Assembly: GCA_017882145.1 (NCBI GenBank) | Contig: JADGQB010000010.1 | Span: 1-34,483 of the forward strand | Length of the DNA: 34,483 bases | Source of the DNA: Anaerolineales bacterium | GTDB lineage: Bacteria; Chloroflexota; Anaerolineae; Anaerolineales; Villigracilaceae | Direction: 5' to 3' | Shown here: positions 29,110 through 34,483 of the stretch, piece after piece | How positions within the stretch are numbered: the stretch's first letter is position 1 | Layout: the number at the start of each line of letters is the position of its first letter | Notes under the pieces: generated by a model | What the model saw: the letters and a program-made list of their open reading frames with translations, nothing else | Told to the model about the DNA's origin: nothing | The model's database searches: none | Made by a program: the position numbers and the translations under genes

Positions 29110-29484
29110 ATGCATAAAAATAGTCTGCGCCTGACTCTGGCCGGCCTGGTTGTGTTCTTGAGCACCACCTTTTGCACTCTGACCCCGCGCCCGGCCCTCC
29201 AATTCCTGCCAGATAAAATGCCGGATGCAAAGGTCGGGAGCCTTTATATAGTAGAGTTTGTTATTACCGGGAATGTTACCCCGGTTGGGAACTATTCCAT
29301 CTCCGCTGGAGCGCTACCGCCCGGGTTGGAACTCATTATGGAAGAACAGCTCCATACCGCCAGGATCAGCGGCACGCCGACTCAATCCGGATCCTACCAG
29401 TTCACTGTCAGCGTCTGGTGCTATGGCACCAACGTCAGCGGGCAGACGGGAGATAAACAATACACGCTGGTGGTGGGGGAGTAA
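29110..29484 (+). CDS. Secreted/lipoprotein-like protein with putative Ig (He_PIG) domain
   Basis: A 124-aa protein with an N-terminal signal (HKNSLRLTLAGLVVFLSTTF) followed by Cys at residue 22; the residue before Cys is Phe, so the lipobox is atypical and lipidation uncertain. The rest is one beta-sandwich repeat: a G-x-x-Y start, then ISAGALPPGLEL, ISGTPTQSGSYQFTVSV, the signature of cadherin/Ig-like He_PIG domains. It is likely an exported surface protein. ATG 29110 follows the DinB-like stop closely; a GTG at 29101 overlapping that stop is less likely. Confidence 0.7.
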   Translation: MHKNSLRLTLAGLVVFLSTTFCTLTPRPALQFLPDKMPDAKVGSLYIVEFVITGNVTPVGNYSISAGALPPGLELIMEEQLHTARISGTPTQSGSYQFTVSVWCYGTNVSGQTGDKQYTLVVGE

Positions 29485-29514
29485 ATAGTTCGATATCAAT
29501 TATCCCTACAAACA

Positions 29515-29561
29515 CATACATACATATAATGCGCATAGAGATATGTAGGTATGTATGTATG
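29515..29561 (+). repeat. CATA/TATG tetranucleotide inverted repeat
   Basis: CATACATACATAT (29515-29527) faces ATATGTA (29541-29547) plus TATGTATGTATG (29550-29561), forming an imperfect 13-bp hairpin with a bulge. It is an alternating tetranucleotide repeat just after the Ig-like gene. Confidence 0.6.
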
Positions 29562-29625
29562 TTATGCATGTAATTCTTCCTCTTGATCGTGCACGGACAT
29601 GGAATTGAACATCTTCCCACCAGGG

Positions 29626-29677
29626 ATTTCCTTTTTCACCTTTCAGTTGTCGAAAGGGCGCAAACCCTACAGGAAAT
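29626..29677 (+). other. Possible structured RNA/hairpin in the 347-base gap
   Basis: Outer stem ATTTCCT/AGGAAAT (29626-29632/29671-29677) encloses CCTTTC/GAAAGG (29639-29644/29652-29657). No match to a named RNA. The rest of the gap 29485-29831 holds the tetranucleotide repeat and the promoter of the next gene. Confidence 0.3.
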
Positions 29678-29762
29678 GTTCCCACTATCCTGATCTAATG
29701 ATCGCGAAACAACCATTTTATGGTTCGTCTGGGATAAAGGTGGTTGAGCCTACTTTTTAACC

Positions 29763-29791
29763 TTGATTCTTTGATCGAATTGTAATATACT
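29763..29791 (+). promoter_or_regulatory. Promoter of the HTH regulator gene
   Basis: TTGATT (29763-29768) and TATACT (29786-29791) with 17 bases between. Confidence 0.7.
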
Positions 29792-29793
29792 AT

Positions 29794-29820
29794 GTTTAGT
29801 ACAAACTAAACGTTCTAAAC
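29794..29820 (+). promoter_or_regulatory. Operator-like repeats at the HTH regulator start site
   Basis: GTTTAGTACAAACTAAAC (29794-29811) is a 7-bp inverted repeat with a 4-base centre, followed by a third half-site GTTCTAAAC (29812-29820). CTAAAC recurs with a 9-base period. It begins 3 bases after the -10, where a repressor would block transcription; the adjacent regulator is the obvious candidate ligand. Confidence 0.6.
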
Positions 29821-29831
29821 GGAATGAGACA

Positions 29832-30356
29832 ATGGCAAACGATCTCCAACAACTCAAACAGAATTTCATTTCAGGCTTGAGCAACATCAGCGGGTTCTGG
29901 GGCTTTCCCAAAGGCATGGGCGCCATTTTTGCGGTGTTGTATCTTTCTCCCGGACCGCTGTCCCTGGATGAACTCGTCACGCAAACCGGTTTGACCAAAG
30001 GCGCCATCAGCACGAATGTGCGCGGGCTTTCCCGCCTCGGGTTGATCCACGCAGCTTCCCAGTTGGGCGACCGCAAGGACTATTACCAGGCTGAAACAGA
30101 TTTCTATCGGGCAGTGCGTGCCATCCTGCAGGAACGCCGCAACAGCGATTTCGACCGTGCCGTTGAGACAGTTCGGTTGACTTTGGAAAAACTCGAATCA
30201 GATGACAACTCTGATCCGGAACGGGCCTTCTTGGTGGAGCGTTTACGCGCCCTGAAGGACTTCTTCGATGCACTCGACTCGCTGGTCAATGCTGTCACCC
30301 GTCTGGATGGTCTGGGGCTGCATACCGTTCAGACCGTCTTGAAAATATTGAAGTAA
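29832..30356 (+). CDS. MarR/GbsR-like winged-helix transcriptional regulator
   Basis: A 174-aa protein with a winged helix at about 20-95: GPLSLDELVTQTGLTKGAISTNVRGLSRLGLIHAASQLGDRKDYYQAE is the helix-turn-helix, recognition helix and wing. Helices before and after (MANDLQQLKQNFISGL; ESDDNSDPERAFLVERLRALKDFFDALD) look like dimerisation elements, as in GbsR-type repressors. Effector unknown. Start ATG follows GGAATGAG. The repeats at 29794-29820 in its own promoter suggest autoregulation, and the following membrane and epimerase-like genes on the same strand may be its targets. Confidence 0.82.
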   Translation: MANDLQQLKQNFISGLSNISGFWGFPKGMGAIFAVLYLSPGPLSLDELVTQTGLTKGAISTNVRGLSRLGLIHAASQLGDRKDYYQAETDFYRAVRAILQERRNSDFDRAVETVRLTLEKLESDDNSDPERAFLVERLRALKDFFDALDSLVNAVTRLDGLGLHTVQTVLKILK

Positions 30357-30449
30357 TCCGGAAGCGGAAGGATCGTCTGGCTTCCTTTTCACCGGGACGC
30401 AAGTCACCGGTCTGATTAACGTTCCTGTTTTTCGATGAAAGGAGTTCCT

Positions 30450-30914
30450 ATGATTAGCAAGAAGAGTTTCGCCATGAGACGTATTATTGAGTGGATACTT
30501 GCTGGTATTGGAGCAATAATGTGCATTGGGGGGGCGGCTTCCATCTGGGTACAACAAACACCAAATGACACGCCGGGCTTATCCCTTTGGCCAATGCCTG
30601 CCATCCTATTATTGGAAGTTGCCATTTTAGGGGCAGTGGGATTTTTAGGAATTGTTCTTGAGCCCCGACAATTATCCGCCGGTTGGGGATTTCTTGTATG
30701 GATTGCATGTGGTGGGCTACTGGGCTTGAGCATTTTAGGCGGAATAGGGTTCAGCGTTATAGTTTTCCTTGCTGCACCTGCCCTGTTTTTTTCCGGATCG
30801 GCAATTTTGGCTGATATCCGCCGAAAACGAAAAGTGTTACCCGATTTAGGTATTCTCGTTGTGAGCGTTATTGCCAATTTTGGATTGTTTTATTTGATCG
30901 CATTATTAAAGTGA
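30450..30914 (+). CDS. Hypothetical four-helix membrane protein
   Basis: A 154-aa protein of unknown function with hydrophobic helices at about 13-32, 46-67, 73-107 (two close helices) and 130-151. A basic stretch DIRRKRKVLPD separates the last two. The start ATG at 30450 is used because AAAGGAG lies 6 bases ahead; an ATG at 30435 overlaps that ribosome site. The two genes on this strand starting at 30450 and 31031 share the same GAAAGGAGTTC ribosome-site context, suggesting a linked or duplicated leader. Codon use is somewhat more AT-rich than the neighbours, so later acquisition is possible. Confidence 0.65.
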   Translation: MISKKSFAMRRIIEWILAGIGAIMCIGGAASIWVQQTPNDTPGLSLWPMPAILLLEVAILGAVGFLGIVLEPRQLSAGWGFLVWIACGGLLGLSILGGIGFSVIVFLAAPALFFSGSAILADIRRKRKVLPDLGILVVSVIANFGLFYLIALLK

Positions 30915-31030
30915 ATGGATAAAGCAATTTGCTTCCGAAGTCTTAGCAGAAGAAATACAGACCAGGATTGATAAGTTATCCGTCCTCAAAAAGGCCGCTC
31001 AACATCAGTTCCAGAGGAAAGGAGTTCGCT

Positions 31031-31936
31031 ATGAGAATCGTCGTTACCGGTGCATTTTCCTATACAGGCAAGTACATCACCCGCCATTTATTGGAAAAAG
31101 GTGAAGAAGTCCTCACCCTGACGAACCACCCCGATCGCACGGATCCCTTCGCAGGCAGGGTCAAAGCTTTCCCGCTCGATTTCGGCAACGAAAATGACCT
31201 TATCACCCATCTGACCGGCGCAGACGTGCTGGTCAACACCTATTGGGTGCGCTTCGACCGGGGCACGGTCACGCAGTCGGGAGCGGTCGAAAATACCCGC
31301 ACCCTGGCCCGGGCTGCGCAGGCGGCCGGTGTGCGCCGTATCCTGCATATCAGCATTACCAATCCTTCGCTTGATTCGCACTTGCCATATTTTCACGGCA
31401 AAGCTCTAAATGAACAGACAGTGGTCGATTCCGGGATAAGTTACAGCATCCTGCGTCCCACCTTGATCTTCGGCCGGGAGGATATCCTGATCAACAACAT
31501 TGCCTGGATTTTGCGCCGCTTCCCGTTTTTCCCCCAGATCGGAGACGGTCAATACAAGCTCCAGCCGGTCTTTGTGGAAGATCTGGCGGAAATCGCCTGC
31601 CAGGCGGTTTATGGCTCAGAGAATTCCATTATGGATATAACCGGCCCGGAAATCTATTCCTTCGATGGTCTGGTCCGCATGCTAGGTAAGAAAATTGGCC
31701 ACCACAGGCGCATTCTGCACTTTCCGGCCGGCCTGGCTCTGCAGGCTGCGCGCCTGCTCAGCCTTTTCATCGGGGATGTGTTAATCACAGCAGAAGAAGT
31801 GCAGGGCTTGATGGCCGGCCTGCTGGTTTCAGCCGATCCGCCGCGTGGCTTGACCAGGCTGTCCGACTGGTTGGAAACCAACCGGGAGACTGTCGGAATG
31901 CGCTATGCTTCGGAGATTGCCCGGCACTACAAATAA
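31031..31936 (+). CDS. NAD(P)-dependent epimerase/dehydratase-like protein (atypical SDR)
   Basis: A 301-aa Rossmann-fold protein of the extended/atypical SDR group (NDUFA9-like). The dinucleotide loop TGAFSYTGKYI is at residues 6-16, the acidic/aromatic ADVLVNTYW strand near 67-75, and a Y-x3-K pair lies in PYFHGKALNE. Later come SILRPTLIFG and FVEDLAEIACQAV, typical of the family. Members act on quinone biosynthesis, carotenoid or sugar-nucleotide substrates, and some are only NAD(P)-binding chaperones; the substrate here is unknown. I chose ATG 31031 (GAAAGGAG upstream, Met followed by the Rossmann strand) over the longer frame from 30968. It converges with the membrane methyltransferase gene. 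Confidence 0.85.
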   Translation: MRIVVTGAFSYTGKYITRHLLEKGEEVLTLTNHPDRTDPFAGRVKAFPLDFGNENDLITHLTGADVLVNTYWVRFDRGTVTQSGAVENTRTLARAAQAAGVRRILHISITNPSLDSHLPYFHGKALNEQTVVDSGISYSILRPTLIFGREDILINNIAWILRRFPFFPQIGDGQYKLQPVFVEDLAEIACQAVYGSENSIMDITGPEIYSFDGLVRMLGKKIGHHRRILHFPAGLALQAARLLSLFIGDVLITAEEVQGLMAGLLVSADPPRGLTRLSDWLETNRETVGMRYASEIARHYK

Positions 31937-31952
31937 TCCCGGCTTGGTTTCT

Positions 31953-31993
31953 GCCTGATCCCGCTGACTTTTACCAGATACCTGGGATCAGGC
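31953..31993. terminator. Convergent-gene hairpin
   Basis: GCCTGATCCC (31953-31962) and GGGATCAGGC (31984-31993) are perfect 10-bp arms around 21 bases. It sits between the epimerase-like gene and the end of the methyltransferase gene (whose last codons lie in the 3' arm), and could end or protect transcripts from both sides. No strong T-run. Confidence 0.45.
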
Positions 31994-32669
31994 GGTAATG
32001 TACCTGCTGTACATACTTGACGTATCCTGGCAGCTCTGCTTGCAGGGTTTTGTCTTCGAGCGCTGTCCGGATGAAGAACAGTACAATGTTCAGCAGGCCG
32101 GGGATCAGCGCCCACCAGGAACCCAGCAGCAAGGGCATGCCCCAGGACATGAGTAGGATGCCTGCGTACATGGGATGCCGTACGTAGCGATAAGGCCCGC
32201 CGGTGACGGTGGTGTGGCCGCGTTCCTCCTGAATGCGTACGAATGTGGAAAGGAACGTGTTGGCAGTCATGACCCAGAAGGTGATTGCCAACGAAACAGC
32301 CAACGCAATGCCACCCAGGATCTTCGCCCATAGCGGCACCCCCGACCAGGCAAAGCGTGCGTCCAATCCGGCAATCGCAAATAATCCCACAAGGAAGATC
32401 GTGTAGAAAACGCCGATCAGTTTATCCCAGGATTTGGCGTTCTTTCCGATCCGGCCGCGCTCGTTGATCATCTCCGGGTTGTGGCGGATCGACCATAGCC
32501 CATTGGTCAGGATTCCAGCCAGGTAGATGATAATAAAGATCCACGCCTCCCACCAATCCAGGCGACCAGCCAGGCTAAAAAGGATTATGCCGAAAACCAG
32601 GAGAAATCCAAACACCTGGAGAATGCGGTTGATTCCCGAGCGGTCCAGCTTATTGGTTGTGCTTGACAT
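31971..32669 (-). CDS. Isoprenylcysteine carboxyl-methyltransferase-like membrane methyltransferase (PEMT/ICMT/NnrU-like), under M-box
   Basis: A 232-aa polytopic protein with about five helices. The C-terminal half has the conserved set GPYRYVRHPMYAGILL (around 156-171), then an EDKTLQAELPGYVKYVQQVHYRLIPGIW end, which is the ICMT/PEMT catalytic core that binds S-adenosylmethionine at the membrane. In bacteria such enzymes methylate lipids, quinones or small thiols; the target here is unknown. Start ATG 32669 has an excellent GGAGGTGA ribosome site. It stands alone on the - strand directly behind an M-box riboswitch with terminator (32728-32970), so expression should rise when Mg2+ is low. 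That pairing is unusual and is discussed as a finding. Confidence 0.85.
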   Translation of the reverse strand: MSSTTNKLDRSGINRILQVFGFLLVFGIILFSLAGRLDWWEAWIFIIIYLAGILTNGLWSIRHNPEMINERGRIGKNAKSWDKLIGVFYTIFLVGLFAIAGLDARFAWSGVPLWAKILGGIALAVSLAITFWVMTANTFLSTFVRIQEERGHTTVTGGPYRYVRHPMYAGILLMSWGMPLLLGSWWALIPGLLNIVLFFIRTALEDKTLQAELPGYVKYVQQVHYRLIPGIW

Positions 32670-32727
32670 AATTCACCTCCGATTTGAATATCTTGCCAGG
32701 CATACCGCCTGGAACTCTCCGGCAGGG

Positions 32728-32764
32728 TTAAAACAAATGCCTCCCGAAGTGAATCCAGGGAGGC
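32728..32764 (-). terminator. Expression-platform terminator of the M-box
   Basis: Read on the - strand, GCCTCCC (32764-32758) and GGGAGGC (32745-32739) pair over 7 positions and are followed by ATTTGTTTTAA. Directly upstream lies a second hairpin with CCGGACGG/CCGTTCGG arms that may belong to the switch. Confidence 0.85.
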
Positions 32765-32807
32765 TGTGCTTAATACAACACCCCGAACGGCAGCACACCG
32801 TCCGGTT

Positions 32808-32970
32808 ACCCCCCTGGTTGAGTTTTGGCACTGCGTGTCGTAGGGGATGAATTCCCAGCCACTTTGAGCGAGGCCTTAAGCCGGCCTTGCCTGGTCTATC
32901 CCTTGGCGTCTTTGGACGTTTCGGGACAGCGGCCTGTGTCTCACGCAGACGCCTCACCTAACGAGGGTCA
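32808..32970 (-). promoter_or_regulatory. M-box (ykoK) magnesium riboswitch aptamer
   Basis: On the - strand the conserved blocks of the ykoK/M-box leader occur in order: GTTAGGTGAGGC (32962-32951), AACGTCCAAAGACGCCAA with GGGAT (about 32921-32898), and after a stem (GGCCGGCTTAAGGCC) the 3' block GCTGGGA...TCCCCTACGACACGCAGTGCCAAA (about 32861-32826). These match the Bacillus ykoK leader closely. M-boxes fold on Mg2+ and favour a terminator; here one is present at 32728-32764. The downstream gene is a membrane methyltransferase. Confidence 0.93.
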
Positions 32971-32985
32971 ATATTTTCACTTATC

Positions 32986-33013
32986 ATTTTATGCCACTTT
33001 AAATCGAAGTCAA
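32986..33013 (-). promoter_or_regulatory. Promoter of the M-box transcript
   Basis: On the - strand TTGACT (33013-33008) and TAAAAT (32991-32986) are 16 bases apart, placing the transcription start about 10 bases ahead of the first aptamer block. The - strand ABC permease gene ends at 33043, so this promoter makes the riboswitch transcript independent of it. Confidence 0.7.
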
Positions 33014-33042
33014 TAGGCAATTTTTGGTTTTTCTCTCTCATC

Positions 33043-33822
33043 CTATCGATTCTGATCTGCATACTTCCACCACAGATACGTACCAACCACCCCGGCCAGG
33101 CCTGTCAGGGCTACGATCAGGAAACTGACCGGCAGCAGGAAGTCCTTTCCCTGGGCATAGATACCCAGAATGGCCCACGGGAAAAACTCTCCCCACCCGG
33201 CCGCTGTCACCAGGTTCGCCGTAACAAACGTAAGGATCAATACCCCGATGGGTAACAGATAACCACGTCCCAGGCTGGCGAAAAAAGCAAACGGTAGGCT
33301 GGCTGCGATCGCCAGACTAGCAGTGATAGCTGCCCGGGTTATACCCTGGAGAAGAATTTCAGTTGATCCACCTGATAGTTGGAATAAAGTGCCAACTATC
33401 AGACCTGTCCCGAATATGAGGGCTGCCAGCGCAAACGACCAGGCTGCCACAACAATGAATTTAGCCAGGAGAATATTGCTCCTGGGGACGGGCACCGCCA
33501 GCAGGTCTTTCAGGGTGCCGTCGGTAAACTCACGCCCGAACACCCAGGCAAGGATCAGGACCGCTAAAAATAGCCCTCCGATCGCCAGAACCTGTGCGAA
33601 TATCCCCAGAAAGGTAGGCCAATTGGCCGCGGTATCTGCCATCAGGGTAGCCTTGGTGCTGATCAGGCCAAGTTTGCGGGATATCTCCGGGTTTTTAGAA
33701 ACGAAAAGCAGGAAGGCAATCCCCAAAGGCATGAACAGCGATCCGAGCGCTGTGAAGAGCGGCATTTTCGAGCGCATCGCTTTGCGCCATTCGATCCAGA
33801 CCATATCGAAAATGGTGATCAT
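33043..33822 (-). CDS. ABC-2 type transporter permease
   Basis: A 259-aa membrane subunit with about six hydrophobic helices (PLGIAFLLFV near 32, AQVLAIGGLFLAVLILAWVFG near 75-95, FIVVAAWSFALAALIFGTGLIVG near 120-142, and three more). The FGREFTDGTLKDLLAVPVPR segment after the second helix is characteristic of ABC-2 permeases. It pairs with the ATPase gene upstream on the same strand (71-base gap). Such pairs export drugs, antibiotics or lipids; the substrate is unknown. Start ATG has AAGGAA upstream. It ends before the independent M-box promoter. Confidence 0.85.
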   Translation of the reverse strand: MITIFDMVWIEWRKAMRSKMPLFTALGSLFMPLGIAFLLFVSKNPEISRKLGLISTKATLMADTAANWPTFLGIFAQVLAIGGLFLAVLILAWVFGREFTDGTLKDLLAVPVPRSNILLAKFIVVAAWSFALAALIFGTGLIVGTLFQLSGGSTEILLQGITRAAITASLAIAASLPFAFFASLGRGYLLPIGVLILTFVTANLVTAAGWGEFFPWAILGIYAQGKDFLLPVSFLIVALTGLAGVVGTYLWWKYADQNR

Positions 33823-33892
33823 TGTATTTTTTCCTTAATGCTCCGCGTCCATCAATTTCAATCCGGGTCACATTTTGAACAGGCGAGAAATC

Positions 33893-34483
33893 CTAATCCG
33901 ATCCGACCAGCCGGAGGAAATATGGTTCCAATTCCTCTTCCTCTACCAGCAGTTGCATGGGCGGGGTGCCGGCTCGCACCAGCAAGCTTGCAATCTCATC
34001 CGGGTGTTCGATCGCTAATGGAAGATCGAGTTCCAGGAGCCCATCCGGAAGGATCTGACCCGGGTAACCTGAGGCGGACAATGCCTGCCGGGCAGCCTCG
34101 ATATCGCGTGCTCTGACCAATAATCGCCTGCGCCGGTCGCGTTCCAATCCAGCGATATCCATCTCACGCAGCAGCCGGCCTTCGTGGATGATTCCGATCC
34201 GGTCTGCCAGGCGGGAGACTTCGGCCAGGATATGACTGGACATAAAGACCGTAACTCCTTCCTGGCGGGTCAATTCAAGCAGGAGTTCGCGGATCTCGAC
34301 GATCCCGGCCGGATCCAGGCCGTTCGCTGGCTCATCCAAAAGGATCAATTTCGGGTTGTGCAGTAAGGCTTTGGCCAATCCCAGGCGTTGGGCATTTCCC
34401 TGCGAAAGCACGCCTGCTCTCCGGTTTGCGTATGCAGCCAATCCCATGCGCTCGATAACCTGGCGGATGGCTTTCAGCGGAGT
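33893..34483 (-). CDS. ABC transporter ATP-binding protein, N-terminus outside window
   Basis: About 196 residues of an ABC ATPase whose start, including Walker A, lies past the right edge. Visible are the signature LSQGNAQRLGLAKALL (Gly/Gln variant of LSGGQ), Walker B LILLDEPANGLDP with catalytic Glu, the switch-histidine stretch VFMSSHILAEV and the long C-terminal tail found in drug-export ABC ATPases. The frame is open to the last base, with 12 codons before the first in-frame ATG at 34447, which is internal and not the start. It should form a complex with the ABC-2 permease that follows. Confidence 0.9.
   Translation of the reverse strand, partial: TPLKAIRQVIERMGLAAYANRRAGVLSQGNAQRLGLAKALLHNPKLILLDEPANGLDPAGIVEIRELLLELTRQEGVTVFMSSHILAEVSRLADRIGIIHEGRLLREMDIAGLERDRRRRLLVRARDIEAARQALSASGYPGQILPDGLLELDLPLAIEHPDEIASLLVRAGTPPMQLLVEEEELEPYFLRLVGSD

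Noticed and set aside
30968-31030. N-terminal extension of the epimerase-like protein
   Set aside because: The Rossmann strand begins at Met 31031, which has a strong GAAAGGAG site; the extension is not family-like.
32673-33016. Open frames on both strands (94 and 63 codons)
   Set aside because: They coincide with the M-box riboswitch and its terminator.

Overview
The window looks like a core piece of a bacterial chromosome, most plausibly a Chloroflexota (Anaerolineae-type) organism. That assignment is an inference from several traits together: the ribosomal-protein gene order, zinc-type S4 and L36 proteins, a coenzyme-B12-dependent class II ribonucleotide reductase beside nrdR, a YabN-like methylase-MazG fusion, a YceD (DUF177)-primary sigma factor pair, frequent GTG/TTG starts and moderate-to-high GC. 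No CRISPR array, prophage, transposase or rRNA gene was seen.

Layout. 1-6478 is a translation/transcription block on the + strand: end of secY, adk, map, rpmJ, rpsM, rpsK, rpsD, rpoA, rplQ, truA, rplM, rpsI. infA is absent between map and rpmJ. 6500-12191 holds nucleotide metabolism genes: a MazG-type pyrophosphohydrolase, then (after a small PH-like membrane protein on the - strand) nrdR and nrdJ. 12506-15916 is a tightly coupled trio of two sugar-type ABC permeases and a PIG-V-like glycosyltransferase, with no binding protein or ATPase beside them. 16143-21074 holds an MFS exporter, an unknown cytosolic protein (- strand), a deoxynucleoside kinase, two small membrane proteins and a cNMP-binding/SpoIIE-type phosphatase. 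21416-23118 is yceD plus the primary sigma factor gene, followed by a convergent ABC exporter. 25051-28350 has two tRNA-Ala genes and leuS behind a T-box leader. 28598-34483 is accessory: a DinB-like protein, a secreted Ig-like protein, a self-adjacent HTH regulator with an operator-like repeat, a membrane protein, an NAD-binding epimerase-like protein, a membrane methyltransferase, and an ABC-2 permease plus a truncated ABC ATPase.

Regulation is the most informative part. An M-box (ykoK, Mg2+-sensing) riboswitch with its own promoter and terminator lies on the - strand at 32728-33013, directly ahead of an isoprenylcysteine-methyltransferase-like membrane enzyme instead of a Mg2+ transporter. 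The leuS T-box can be read down to its specifier loop (CTC, Leu). It is followed by an extra 22-codon reading frame with a strong Shine-Dalgarno and four Leu codons near its end, whose Shine-Dalgarno can pair with its own 3' end. Several promoters share a TTGACT/TTGACA-17-TAGAAT form. Palindromes sit at the promoters of nrdR, the MFS gene and the HTH regulator. A perfect 21-bp inverted repeat closed by GCGAAGC lies between the phosphatase gene and yceD.
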